From NCBI RefSeq assembly GCF_000013365.1, contig NC_007778.1, positions 744,001 to 808,000 of the forward strand: a DNA stretch of 64,000 nucleotides, given 5' to 3'. The translations under genes and the position numbers were made by a program. The DNA is from Rhodopseudomonas palustris HaA2. Its GTDB lineage: Bacteria > Pseudomonadota > Alphaproteobacteria > Rhizobiales > Xanthobacteraceae. Shown here one piece after another: positions 43,997-52,697 of the stretch. Each line of letters begins with the position of its first letter. The stretch's first letter is position 1. The notes beneath the pieces are model-generated. The model saw nothing but the letters and a program-made list of their open reading frames with translations. It was not told the origin of the DNA and made no database searches.

Positions 43997-44070
43997 GGGT
44001 CTTCTCCAGAGGCAGTCATCTCGGGCGATCAATGCCCGCCGCACCCGGCGCCGCCTTGCGCTACGTCATG

Positions 44071-44988
44071 TCAGGAGATCGCGAGATCGGCGCCCGTCAG
44101 CCGGCGATAGGCGTCGAGATAGCGCGCGCTGGTTGCAGCGACCACCACGTCGGGCAGTTTCGGCGGCGGCGCTTCGCCGTTCCAGCGGCCGGCGCGGCGC
44201 TCGGCGTCGAGATGGTCGCGCAGCGGCTGCTTGTCGAAAGACGGCTGCGGCCGGCCCGGCTGGTAGGCGTCGGCGGCCCAGAACCGCGACGAATCCGGCG
44301 TCATCACCTCGTCGATCAGAATGATCCGGCCGTCGGCGTCGCGGCCGAATTCGAATTTGGTGTCGGCGATGATGATGCCCTGCTCGCGGGCGATCGCCTC
44401 GCCTTGGGTGTAGACCGCGCGCGTCATGCTCTCCAGCGTATAGGCGTCTTCGTCGCCGACGATGGCGCGCATTCGGGCGATGGTGATGTTCTCGTCATGG
44501 CCGGTCTCGGCCTTGGTCGCCGGCGAGAAGATCGGCGCGGGAAGATGCTCGCTTTCCTGCAGGCCCTCGGGCAGCGGCTCGCCGGCCAGCGTGCCGGTCG
44601 CGGCGTATTCCTTCCAGGCCGAACCGGTGATGTAGCCGCGGATGACGCATTCGACCGGAAACACGGTGGTGCGCCGGCACAGCATGGTCCGGCCGGCGAG
44701 GGTCGCGCGATGATCCTGCAGCGCCGGCACGGCGTCGACGATCTCGGCGGTGTCGGCGCTGATCATGTGGTGCGGCACCACGCCGCCGAGCTGGTCGAAC
44801 CACCAGGCGCTGATCTGCGTCAGCACCGCGCCCTTCATCGGGATGGTCTCGGCCATCACCACGTCGAAGGCGCTGATCCGGTCGGTGGTCACCAGCAGCA
44901 GCCGGTCGGCGTCGACGGCATAGATGTCGCGCACCTTGCCGCGGCCGATCTTCGGCAGCGGCAGGTCGCTCGAGAGCATCGTGGTCAT
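44071..44988 (-). CDS. purC: SAICAR synthetase PurC
   Basis: Phosphoribosylaminoimidazole-succinocarboxamide synthase of purine synthesis. The 305-residue product has [31 protein letters not shown], the ATP-binding start, then [19 protein letters not shown], and [31 protein letters not shown], the signature with catalytic acidic residues. Length is typical of the larger PurC form found in alphaproteobacteria. An in-frame ATG at codon 4 is an alternative start. It is between crotonase and pirin genes on the minus strand. Confidence 0.97.
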   Translation of the reverse strand: MTTMLSSDLPLPKIGRGKVRDIYAVDADRLLLVTTDRISAFDVVMAETIPMKGAVLTQISAWWFDQLGGVVPHHMISADTAEIVDAVPALQDHRATLAGRTMLCRRTTVFPVECVIRGYITGSAWKEYAATGTLAGEPLPEGLQESEHLPAPIFSPATKAETGHDENITIARMRAIVGDEDAYTLESMTRAVYTQGEAIAREQGIIIADTKFEFGRDADGRIILIDEVMTPDSSRFWAADAYQPGRPQPSFDKQPLRDHLDAERRAGRWNGEAPPPKLPDVVVAATSARYLDAYRRLTGADLAIS

Positions 44989-45057
44989 GGGCGGTCTTTC
45001 AGGCGACAGGCGTCGCCGGCAGGCCGGCGGCGCGGAACGATGGGAGCGGAGAGTGTA

Positions 45058-45975
45058 TCATTCCGGCAGCGGAATGAACTCGCTCTCGTCTGGAACGGCG
45101 GCGAAACGGCCGGTTTTCCAGTCCTGTTTGGCCTGTTCGATGCGCTCGCGGCTCGACGAGACGAAATTCCACCAGATGTGGCGCGGCCCCTCCAGCGCGT
45201 CGCCGCCGAGGAACATCATCCGCGTGTCGGTCACGGCCCGGACGGTGATGCGGTCGCCGGGGCGGAAGATCAGGAGCCGCGGACCAACATGGCGGTCGCC
45301 GGCGATCTCGATCTCGCCCTCGACCAGATAGATCGCGCGCTCCTCGTGGTCGGGATCGAGCGGCACGGCGGTGCCGGCCGTCGCGTTGACCTCGGCGTAG
45401 AACCATGGCGACACCATCGTCACCGGCGAACTCTTGCCGAACGCCGAGCCGGCGATCACCCGCGCGGTGAAGCCGGTGTCGGTCACGGTCGGCAGCGTCG
45501 CCGCGGCGAAGTGCTGAAACGACGGGGCGATTTCCTCGGATCCTTTGGGAAGGGCGATCCAGCTCTGCAGGCCGAGCATCGCCTGGCCGTCACGACGCTC
45601 GACGTCCGGGGTGCGCTCGGAATGCGCGATGCCGCGGCCGGCGGTCATCAGGTTCATCGCGCCGGGCGCGATCTCCTGGATGTTGCCCTCGCTGTCGCGA
45701 TGCATGATCCTGCCGTCGAACAGATAGGTGACGGTGGCAAGCCCGATATGCGGATGCGGCCGCACGTCCATGCCGCGGCCGGCGATGAACTGCACCGGTC
45801 CGAAATGATCGAAGAAGATGAACGGCCCGACCATCTGCCGCTTGCCGTGCGGCAGCGCGCGGCGCACCGCGAAGCCGTCGCCGAGATCGCGGGTGCGCGG
45901 CACGATGATCAGCTCGAGCGCGTCGCAGGTCTGCGGATCGCCGAGCTCCGGATCGATCGATGGCATCCAGCTCAT
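45058..45975 (-). CDS. Pirin family protein
   Basis: A 305-residue bicupin. The N-terminal cupin has the metal-binding pattern in DHFGPVQFIAGRGMDVRPHPHIGLATVTYLFDGRIMHRDSEG (His pair and Glu region), then AHSERTPDVERRDG. Its second cupin contains DPDHEERAIYLVEGEIEIAGDRHVGPRLLIF. Pirins vary from quercetinase activity to regulators; the function here is not known. ATG 45975 begins MSWMPSIDPEL. An in-frame ATG at 46005 lies inside palindromic element B and is not preferred. Confidence 0.92.
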   Translation of the reverse strand: MSWMPSIDPELGDPQTCDALELIIVPRTRDLGDGFAVRRALPHGKRQMVGPFIFFDHFGPVQFIAGRGMDVRPHPHIGLATVTYLFDGRIMHRDSEGNIQEIAPGAMNLMTAGRGIAHSERTPDVERRDGQAMLGLQSWIALPKGSEEIAPSFQHFAAATLPTVTDTGFTARVIAGSAFGKSSPVTMVSPWFYAEVNATAGTAVPLDPDHEERAIYLVEGEIEIAGDRHVGPRLLIFRPGDRITVRAVTDTRMMFLGGDALEGPRHIWWNFVSSSRERIEQAKQDWKTGRFAAVPDESEFIPLPE

Positions 45976-45999
45976 GGTGTTTTCCTCGAAAGTACGATC

Positions 46000-46083
46000 C
46001 GTCATTGCGAGGAGCGTAGCGACGAAGCAATCCAGAAGCTCGGTGCACGGTGTCTGGATTGCTTCGCTCCGCTCGCAATGACG
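46000..46083. repeat. Palindromic repeat family B
   Basis: Arms CGTCATTGCGAGGAGCGTAGC followed by GAAGCAATCCAGA, and TCTGGATTGCTTCGCTCCGC followed by TCGCAATGACG; the central loop is AGCTCGGTGCACGGTG. It occupies most of the space between the malonyl-CoA decarboxylase stop and the pirin start. A half copy lies at 5998-6064. Confidence 0.92.
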
Positions 46084-46114
46084 GGGTTAGGGCATTGCTC
46101 GAGCCGAGGGTGCG

Positions 46115-47536
46115 TCACGCCGGCGGTGCGATCGCCAGCGGGGCGGAGGTCTTGCCGTTGGTCTTGCGCGGCTCGCTGCTCAGCGGCTTGGACGGCAGTT
46201 GCTTACGGACCGCGGAGGCGGCCGCGATCTGGGCGCGTTCGGCGAAGGCCTCGTGGTTGGCCTCGATCTCGCCGAGCGCATACAGATAGTTCACCATCAG
46301 TCCGTGCGATTGCCGCATCCCGTTGGGCGAGCGGTCGCCGAGGAAATTGAGGCTCTCCAGCCGCGCGCCGTTGCCGAGATGGAAGCGCGCTACCGGGTCG
46401 AGCGGCAGGCCGCGGGCATTCTTGGCCTGCAGGAAGTACGCGGCCGCCAGCGGCAGCAGCAAAGGCTTGATGTGATCGGCGCGTTCGGGATCGTCCTGCC
46501 AATCCGGCGCGTCCAGCACCGCGAGTTCGGCACGGGCGGAGTCGTCGAGCAACGCCGACGCCTCGTCGGCGCGCTCCTGCTTCAGCCATTTCGCGAAGCC
46601 CGGCACCGGCGACAGCGTGACGAAGCTCTGCACGTTGGGCAGCTCGCGCTTGATCTCCTCGACCACCTGCTTGATCAGGAAATTGCCGAACGAGATGCCG
46701 GCGAGGCCCTTCTGGGTATTGGAGATCGAGTAGAACACCGCCGTGGTCGCATCCTTGGGCGAGATCGGCGCCCGCTCCAGATCGAGCAGCGGCGCGATCG
46801 CACCCGGGCGATCCAGCGTCAGCGCCACCTCGACGAAAATCAGCGGCTCGTCGACGAGCTGCGGATGGAAGAAGCCGTAGCAGCGCCGGTCCGCCGGCGC
46901 GAGTCGTGCGCGCAGATCGTCCCAATTGCGGATGGCGTGGACCTGCTCGTAGCGAATGATCTTCTCGAGAATGTTGGCCGGCGTAGTCCAGTCGATTCGT
47001 TGCAGCACCAGAAAGCCCCGATTGAACCAGGAGGTGAACAGATGCACGAAATCGTCGTCGACGTTCCTGAGTTGCGGGTGGTCGCGCAGATGCGTCAGCA
47101 CCGCCTCGCGCATCCGCACCAGCGACGCGGTGCCGCCCGGCGCGAGGTTGAGCCGGCGGATCAGCTCCTGCCGGCGCGGCTCGGCGGCCTTGAGGAGTTG
47201 CGAGGCGGCGTCCGGCGATGCGCCGCTGACATGGAAGTTTTCGACGGCCGCCGTGAGTTCGGCGAGATCGGGGCCGAATTGTTCGGCCAGCGCGTCGAGG
47301 AAGCCGAGCTGATCGTCCTCGGCGGCGCCGTCATAGCCGGACAACAATTGATGCGCCATCGCCACGCCGGTGGCCTCGCCGCGGCGTGACAGCAGCGCCT
47401 CGCCGAGCGCGATCAGTTCGTCCTTGCTCTTCGGCTGGTCGCTGCTCGACTTGAACAGGCTGCGGCCACGTTCGGTGAGGCTCGTGAACAGGCCGCCGAG
47501 AAACTCCGACGCGCGATCGACGGTCGCTTGCGGCAT
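46115..47536 (-). CDS. Malonyl-CoA decarboxylase
   Basis: A 473-residue enzyme that decarboxylates malonyl-CoA to acetyl-CoA. The N-terminal helical domain (about 1-160) includes FTSWFNRGFLVLQRIDW. The C-terminal catalytic domain is acetyltransferase-like: FYSISNTQKGLAGISFGNFLIKQV contains the serine region and FHLGNGARLESLNFLGDRS the catalytic-histidine region, matching human MCD Ser329 and His423 areas by alignment recalled from the solved family structures. ATG 47536 begins MPQATVDRASEF. No malonyl-CoA synthetase (matB) or malonate carrier is adjacent in the window, so its malonyl-CoA source is elsewhere. An MmgE/PrpD gene lies upstream on the same strand. Confidence 0.94.
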   Translation of the reverse strand: MPQATVDRASEFLGGLFTSLTERGRSLFKSSSDQPKSKDELIALGEALLSRRGEATGVAMAHQLLSGYDGAAEDDQLGFLDALAEQFGPDLAELTAAVENFHVSGASPDAASQLLKAAEPRRQELIRRLNLAPGGTASLVRMREAVLTHLRDHPQLRNVDDDFVHLFTSWFNRGFLVLQRIDWTTPANILEKIIRYEQVHAIRNWDDLRARLAPADRRCYGFFHPQLVDEPLIFVEVALTLDRPGAIAPLLDLERAPISPKDATTAVFYSISNTQKGLAGISFGNFLIKQVVEEIKRELPNVQSFVTLSPVPGFAKWLKQERADEASALLDDSARAELAVLDAPDWQDDPERADHIKPLLLPLAAAYFLQAKNARGLPLDPVARFHLGNGARLESLNFLGDRSPNGMRQSHGLMVNYLYALGEIEANHEAFAERAQIAAASAVRKQLPSKPLSSEPRKTNGKTSAPLAIAPPA

Positions 47537-47715
47537 GCCGTTTCTCCCCTGGCTTCGATTGGACGTGTCGCGAACAAGACGCAGTCTCACCCGAAATCAT
47601 AGAGATTCCAGCCGACGGCTTCTAGACGCTTCACGCCGCCGATCGTTTCGCCACGGCTTCGTGATCGACCGGTCGCGCGCTGAATCGCACCCGCGCGTGC
47701 AGCGACGTCAAACTG

Positions 47716-49092
47716 TCATGCGGCGGATCGACGCGCGAAGCCGGTGGCTTCGTCGATCCGCGCGCATTGCTCCAGGCTCATGATCGCGTCGGCGAACGAC
47801 TGCGCGCCGCCGTCGAGCACCGGGCGGGCAAGCTGCAGGAATTTCTGCGCCATCGCCTGATCGCTCGGAAACGAATTCGGTTCGCCGGACGGATCGGCGT
47901 AGATCCGCTCGTGCACGCCGTCGTCCGTCGTGATGGAGACTCGCGCGCCAAAGGGGTGGGTTTTGCCTTCGAGGCGAGAGTCCTGAACCACGTCGAATTT
48001 GTCGGCGAGCGCATCGATCGCCGGATCGCCGAGCCGGGTGTAGTCGTCCCAGCCGAAGCTGCCCTGTTCGAGCGCCAGCGCGCCGGTGAAGAACATCGAG
48101 AACTGGCCGCCGACGATCGACGACGGATGCCGCTTGGTGGCGGCGTCGCCGGTCAGCGTGATGCCGTTGCGGTGCAGCCCGATCTCGACCTTCTTGACCT
48201 GCTCGGGGGTGAGATTGTGCTCGCGCCGCATCGCGATCAGCGCGTCGATCGCCGCGTGGGTGTAGCGGCAGCTCGGATACGGCTTCACGCCGATCTTCAT
48301 GGTCTCGTAGACCCGGCCGAGATCGGCGACGGCTTTGTCATGATGCGGCGTGTCGGTGTAGCCGACCAACAGGCCGTGGATGCCTTCGACCGATTCGGTG
48401 GCGCCGATGAAGCCGTTCTTCGCCAGCGTCGCGGCGATCACGCCGTTCATTGCGGCGGCCCCGACCTGATAGCGCTTGTTCCAGGCGCCGTTGACGAGGA
48501 ATTGCAGCGAGCCCGCGGCCTGGCTGCCGGAGACGCCGAACGCCGACACGATCTGCGCGGCGGACAGGCCGAACAGTTTCGCCGCAGCCGCGGCGGCGCC
48601 GTAGGTGCCGGCGGTGGCGGTCGGGTGAAAGCCGCGGGCGTAATGCGAGGTCGGGTCGAGCGCATTGCCGAGCCGGCAGCACACTTCATAGCCGGCGACG
48701 ATCGCGGTGAGCACGTCGCGCCCCGAAGCGCCGACCAGTTCGCCGACCGCGAAGGCAGCGGGCACCACCGGCGCCGACGGGTGCAGCGAGGAATCGGCGT
48801 GGGTGTCGTCGAAATCCAGCGAATGGCCGAGCGCGCCGTTGAGCAGCGCCGCCACCGCCGGGGTCCAGCGCTTGGCGTCGCCGAACACGGTCGCGGCGCC
48901 GTCGGCGTCCAGCGACAACGCCTGCACCATCGCCAGCAGCGCCGGCGTCGATTCGGCCTCGCGGCGGGCGCGGATCGCGCTGCCGAGGAAATCGAGGGTC
49001 AGCACCTTGGCCCGCGCCCGCACGTCCTGAGGAATGTCGTCGAAGCGCAGCGCGGCGACATAGCCGGCGAGCGTGGCGGTTTCGTTGGCCAT
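47716..49092 (-). CDS. MmgE/PrpD family protein
   Basis: A 458-residue protein of the 2-methylcitrate dehydratase (PrpD)/MmgE family, also including iminodisuccinate epimerase and cis-aconitate decarboxylase relatives. Motifs are LALDFLGSA-like LTLDFLGSAI near residue 30, GHSLDFDDTHADSSLHPSAPVVPAAFA, and the later HGLLVGYTD and KPYPSCRYTHAAIDAL. It lacks an adjacent prpC/prpB, so it is unlikely to be the methylcitrate-cycle enzyme; the substrate is unknown. ATG 49092 is the clear start. It is divergent from the FUSC gene. Confidence 0.9.
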   Translation of the reverse strand: MANETATLAGYVAALRFDDIPQDVRARAKVLTLDFLGSAIRARREAESTPALLAMVQALSLDADGAATVFGDAKRWTPAVAALLNGALGHSLDFDDTHADSSLHPSAPVVPAAFAVGELVGASGRDVLTAIVAGYEVCCRLGNALDPTSHYARGFHPTATAGTYGAAAAAAKLFGLSAAQIVSAFGVSGSQAAGSLQFLVNGAWNKRYQVGAAAMNGVIAATLAKNGFIGATESVEGIHGLLVGYTDTPHHDKAVADLGRVYETMKIGVKPYPSCRYTHAAIDALIAMRREHNLTPEQVKKVEIGLHRNGITLTGDAATKRHPSSIVGGQFSMFFTGALALEQGSFGWDDYTRLGDPAIDALADKFDVVQDSRLEGKTHPFGARVSITTDDGVHERIYADPSGEPNSFPSDQAMAQKFLQLARPVLDGGAQSFADAIMSLEQCARIDEATGFARRSAA

Positions 49093-49259
49093 GAGGGCTC
49101 CTGTTGTTGTTTTGCGGCACGTTAGGCGGGCGGCCCGCGGCGTTCAACCCATCCGGTTGCAGACCGGCATGCGAGCGAACATGAAGGCGGCCGCTGCGGA
49201 TTGCGCAGCAGCGGGGGCTATGCTCTGACAGGCGACCACGCAACAAGGCATCGTCGCCG

Positions 49260-50381
49260 ATGAAGCCGTTCTGGTCTCGATATCCTGCATATCTGCGCCC
49301 GCGCCGGCCGCAATGGGGGCTGGCGCTGCGCGTCACGATCGGTGCGCTGCTGGCGCTGGCGGCCGCGCAGGCGCTGCATCTGCGGCTGCCGCTGTGGGCG
49401 GTGCTGACCGCGATCATCGTCACCCAGCTCAGCGTCGGCCGCTCGGTCAAGATCGCGTTCGACTATCTGGTCGGCACCATCGGCGGCGCGATCTATGGCG
49501 GCGCCATCACCATTCTGGTGCCGCATCACAGCGAACTGGCGTTGCTCGGGGTGCTGGCGCTGGCGGTGGCGCCGCTGGCCCTGCTGGCGGCGGTCAAGCC
49601 GAGCCTCAACGTCGCCACCGTCACGGCGATCATCGTGCTGCTGGTGCCGACCATGACGCCGGTGGCGCCGTTGGATTCGGCGATCGACCGGGTGCTGGAA
49701 GTCGCGGTCGGATCGCTGTCCGGGCTGCTGGTGTCGTTCTTCGTGCTGCCGTCTCGGGCGCAGGCGCTGGCGCTCGCCGCAGCGGCACGGGCGCTCGATC
49801 TGATGGCGGTGGCGCTCGGCGAATTGCTCGCCGGCCTCACCCGCGGCCTCGACAACGATGCGCTGCACCGGTTGCAGGACGGCATCGGCGCCTCGCTGGT
49901 GACGCTCAACGAGATCGGCGACGAGGCCGAGCACGAGCGCGCCACCGGGCTGTCGCGCGGGCCGGATATCGGGCCGCTGATCCGCACGCTGCTCAGGTTG
50001 CGGCACGATCTGGTGATGGTCGGCCGCGCCGTCGCGGCGCCGCTGCCGCGGGCCTTGCAGGACCGCCTCGGCCCGTCGCTGGAGTCGTTTCGTGCCGCCG
50101 CGACCCTGCATCTGGCCGCGAGCGCCGCGGCGTTGCGCGATCGCGGCCCGCCGCCGCCGCTGCGCGCGGTGATTGCGGCGCTCGACGCCTATGCGGCCGA
50201 AATCGCAAAGGTGCGCGGCGACGGGCTGACGCGCGAATTCTCCGGCGAGCAGGCCGAGCGGTTCTTCGCGCTCGGCTTCGCACTGGAACAGCTCAGCCAG
50301 AATTTCCGTGATCTCGAAATGCGGGTCACCGAATGGGCCCGGCCCGGCGCGGCCGTCGCCGACACCCCGCCGGTCTCCTGA
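49260..50381 (+). CDS. FUSC-family membrane transporter (aromatic acid exporter-like)
   Basis: A 373-residue inner-membrane protein. The N-terminal half has five to six hydrophobic helices (ALRVTIGALLALAAAQALHLRLPLWAVLTAIIVTQ, then others up to about residue 165). The C-terminal half is a soluble helical domain (about 165-373). The pattern, with GRSVKIAFDYLVGTIGGAIYGG, matches the FUSC/AaeB-like exporters for aromatic carboxylic acids. This half-sized form may dimerise. It is alone on the plus strand; the hypothetical gene to the right is convergent. Confidence 0.87.
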   Translation: MKPFWSRYPAYLRPRRPQWGLALRVTIGALLALAAAQALHLRLPLWAVLTAIIVTQLSVGRSVKIAFDYLVGTIGGAIYGGAITILVPHHSELALLGVLALAVAPLALLAAVKPSLNVATVTAIIVLLVPTMTPVAPLDSAIDRVLEVAVGSLSGLLVSFFVLPSRAQALALAAAARALDLMAVALGELLAGLTRGLDNDALHRLQDGIGASLVTLNEIGDEAEHERATGLSRGPDIGPLIRTLLRLRHDLVMVGRAVAAPLPRALQDRLGPSLESFRAAATLHLAASAAALRDRGPPPPLRAVIAALDAYAAEIAKVRGDGLTREFSGEQAERFFALGFALEQLSQNFRDLEMRVTEWARPGAAVADTPPVS

Positions 50382-50387
50382 ACCCGA

Positions 50388-50909
50388 TCAGCGATTGCGC
50401 AACGCTTCCAGCGCGTTGCTGCTGAGGCGCTCCGGGTCCTGTTCGCCGCGCGACGCTTGTTCGAGAATGTTGGCGGACAGAAACTGCAGCGCGCTCGACG
50501 GCGCCTGCAGCGGCAGCGTATCGACGCATTGCTCGAGCGCGGCCGACATCGCGGCGACCGTCTGCGGGCTGAAGGCCTGCGCATGGGGGGCCTGCGACCC
50601 GCCGCCGATGGCGCCGGGACCGCCATTGGCGGAAGATTCAGGCGACTGATTGCCGAGCCGCGACGCTTCGGCCAGCACGCAGAGATGAATCAGCGCGGAT
50701 TGCGCCAGCGTGGCCTCGTCGGTCTCGCCGGCGCGCGACAAGGCTACGATCCGGGCCGCGAGTTGCTTGCGGTTGGTGTCGGTATCGGCCCGCGAGCCCT
50801 CGATCCCGATGAACCGCTCCCACGCGCTGTCGAAGGCGCGCGCGAGCGCGGCCGTTTTCTCGTCGGGGGCGGAGGGCCCGCCGGTCTGATTGATTTCGCC
50901 GTCCACCAT
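50388..50909 (-). CDS. Hypothetical protein, 173 aa
   Basis: A soluble, alanine- and glutamine-rich protein. The N-terminal region (ALARAFDSAWERFIGIEG) and RIVALSRAGETDEATLAQSALIHLCVLAEA form two helical blocks, then a Gly/Pro/Gln-rich linker (about residues 97-118), and a C-terminal helical block with LQFLSANILEQASRGEQDPERLSSNALEAL. I do not recognise a family. ATG 50909 begins MVDGEINQTGG; the frame is open 41 codons further up without a good start. It may be translated with the upstream DUF2867 gene. Confidence 0.65.
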   Translation of the reverse strand: MVDGEINQTGGPSAPDEKTAALARAFDSAWERFIGIEGSRADTDTNRKQLAARIVALSRAGETDEATLAQSALIHLCVLAEASRLGNQSPESSANGGPGAIGGGSQAPHAQAFSPQTVAAMSAALEQCVDTLPLQAPSSALQFLSANILEQASRGEQDPERLSSNALEALRNR

Positions 50910-50947
50910 CGCCAACTCTTGCCGTCTCCCGAAGTTCCGTTCCGGTC

Positions 50948-51421
50948 TCAGCGCGCGAGCTGCTGCAGCATCGCGCGCACCACCAGGCGGTGGAACGGCA
51001 TGATGGTCGCCAGATAGGTTCGGCCGAGCCAATTGTGGGTCAGAACCAATGTCGTGGCGACGACACGGCGTTCGGCCGGGCCGTCCTCCACGTCGATCAC
51101 GACGCGGAAGTCGAGATGGTGATCGTCGAAGCCGGCGACGATCCGGTGAGGCGCCTCGTCAAGCACCGGAAACACGCCGATGCGGTCGCCCGCGGCCGAT
51201 CCGCCGGGCGCTGGTGTCTTCAGCCCGAACGGCGTCACGACGAGATTGCGCAGCCGCATCAGCGCGTCGATCCAGCCCGGACCATGCTCGATCATTCGGG
51301 TCGCGGCCTGGCGGGCGTCGAGCGCCCTGCTGCCGATCGGAACGCAATAGGCATCGATGAACTGGGCGCCGGGCAGCAGCGCCTCGCGATCGACGGACGG
51401 CGCGATCTCTGTAACGGACAT
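50948..51421 (-). CDS. DUF2867 family protein
   Basis: A 157-residue protein with the DUF2867 pattern: LLPGAQFIDAYCVPIGSRALDARQAATRMIEHGPGWIDALMRLRNLVVTPFGLKT near the N-terminus and HHLDFRVVIDVEDGPAERRVVATTLVLTHNWLGRTYLATIMPFHRLVVRAML at the C-terminus. The fold is probably related to START/SRPBCC-like lipid-binding or NAD(P)-protein tails, but function is unknown. It follows a DUF2269 gene on the same strand, with a gap of about 50 bases. Confidence 0.82.
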   Translation of the reverse strand: MSVTEIAPSVDREALLPGAQFIDAYCVPIGSRALDARQAATRMIEHGPGWIDALMRLRNLVVTPFGLKTPAPGGSAAGDRIGVFPVLDEAPHRIVAGFDDHHLDFRVVIDVEDGPAERRVVATTLVLTHNWLGRTYLATIMPFHRLVVRAMLQQLAR

Positions 51422-51471
51422 CAGCGGCTTTCCCGATCGCTACGACGGACGGCCGAATGCCCGGCCGCGGG

Positions 51472-51933
51472 TCAGAACTTCACCACCATGACGAAGATCG
51501 CCGCCACCAGCGGCACGGTGGCGATGATGCCCCAGACCAGCCAGGTTCGGGCATCGCGCCAATATTGCTCCGGAATGTCATTGCTCTGCGCAAAGCTGCG
51601 GGCGAGCCGCGCCTGCCGGATCTGGATCGGAATCAGGATGCCGAGCCACATCATTCCGGAGATCGCGAACAGGATCTGGCCCGAGACCAGCCAGAACGAG
51701 GAGAACAGCGGAATATCCTTGACGATCGCGGCGCCGTAGCCGCCGACCATCACCAGCACGATGCCGATCACGGTGAAGATGAAATCCGACACCGTGACGC
51801 CGCGCTGCGCGTGGGCGACGATCTTCGGATCGCGCGTGAGATCGGAGAACGCCTTCCAGAACGCGGTGATGGTGACGTTGCCGACCAGCACGACCACGCC
51901 GACGACGTGGAGGAACTTGAAGACGTCGTACAT
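51472..51933 (-). CDS. DUF2269 family integral membrane protein
   Basis: A 153-residue membrane protein with four hydrophobic helices. MYDVFKFLHVVGVVVLVGNVTITAFWKAFSDLTRD is the DUF2269 opening with a His in the first helix. VSDFIFTVIGIVLVMVGGYGAA, FSSFWLVSGQILFAISGMMWLGILIPIQIRQARLA and TWLVWGIIATVPLVAAIFVMVVKF follow. The family resembles cytochrome-b-like four-helix proteins, but function is unknown. The longer open frame upstream is rich in Arg and lacks hydrophobic pattern, so ATG 51933 was chosen. Confidence 0.85.
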   Translation of the reverse strand: MYDVFKFLHVVGVVVLVGNVTITAFWKAFSDLTRDPKIVAHAQRGVTVSDFIFTVIGIVLVMVGGYGAAIVKDIPLFSSFWLVSGQILFAISGMMWLGILIPIQIRQARLARSFAQSNDIPEQYWRDARTWLVWGIIATVPLVAAIFVMVVKF

Positions 51934-52173
51934 CTGGTCTGACAACTGCCACTCCGGTCCGGACTTCCGGTCGGCGAACCGCGCAACCGGGCGCCGCCAT
52001 TCGCGGCGGGCGAGGTTCTGCTCGGGGTTTTCCGGGCGATTGTCAAATCGACCTTCGTTGCGCGAGACTGCGCCACGTGTCGGATACTTGTTCCTGATCA
52101 AGGATCGTTCGTCGCGCCCGTCGGAGCCTGCCTGCGGCCGCGCGGGTGTCGCCAACGGAGGAGGATAGCGACC

Positions 52174-52494
52174 ATGGGATCAGTTGGAACCATACCTTGC
52201 CGGGCCGGCTTCGCCCGCTGGCCCCGTCTGATCGCGGGCGCCTGCCTGCTGATCGCCGGCGCCGGGATCACCGCCTCATCCGCCAACGCCCAGCAGAGCT
52301 GCCAGGCGCTGTGGGTGGAGCGCAACAGCTACTTCAAGGACGCCGGCTACTGCTTCAAGACGCGGCGCGCGATCGGCTATTTCGGCAATCGCGGTTGTTC
52401 CTATGACGACGAGGGCGATGTGCCGCTGTCGGCCAATGTCCGGGCGCGGATCGCCGAGATCAAGGCGCTGGAGCGGCGGTTCGGCTGCGATTGA
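52174..52494 (+). CDS. Small exported YARHG-like protein
   Basis: A 106-residue protein with a signal peptide (hydrophobic LIAGACLLIAGAGITASSANA, cleaved after ANA near residue 39). The mature part, QSCQALWVERNSYFKDAGYCFKTRRAIGYFGNRGC and onward, follows the YARHG-type pattern (LWxxRNxxxxxxGYCFxTxxAxxxFGNxGC) with four cysteines likely paired in the periplasm. GGAGGA lies 14 bases before the ATG. The frame ends FGCD. It is a stand-alone gene; function unknown, presumably envelope. Confidence 0.8.
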   Translation: MGSVGTIPCRAGFARWPRLIAGACLLIAGAGITASSANAQQSCQALWVERNSYFKDAGYCFKTRRAIGYFGNRGCSYDDEGDVPLSANVRARIAEIKALERRFGCD

Positions 52495-52643
52495 CGGCCG
52501 CCGCGGCGGGTTCTGCCCACGCCGAGGTCGAAAATACGTGCAAAAACATACGGCCGTCACCTTGCGGAGATCGGCGGGAACGCAGGCTGCGGGTTTTTGC
52601 AATTCGATCGCAGGAACGGAATTCAGGGTTGCCTATTATCTTG

Positions 52644-52663
52644 CTGCAGCGCAGCATTATATT
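52644..52663 (+). promoter_or_regulatory. PhaR-type operator and -10 region before the esterase gene
   Basis: CTGC-AGC-GCAG (52644-52654) is a perfect CTGC-N3-GCAG site, the binding pattern described for the polyhydroxybutyrate-responsive repressor PhaR in alphaproteobacteria. A -10-like TATATT follows at 52658-52663, so the operator lies in the promoter spacer. It stands 44 bases before the PHB-depolymerase-type gene. Confidence 0.5.
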
Positions 52664-52697
52664 CTGGTCAGCTGGCTGAGGATCAGGAGTTGCTGCC

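Noticed and set aside
45976-46005. Upstream ATG of the pirin gene
   Set aside because: It lies inside palindromic element B and would add 10 unconserved residues; the ATG at 45975 begins at the normal family N-terminus.
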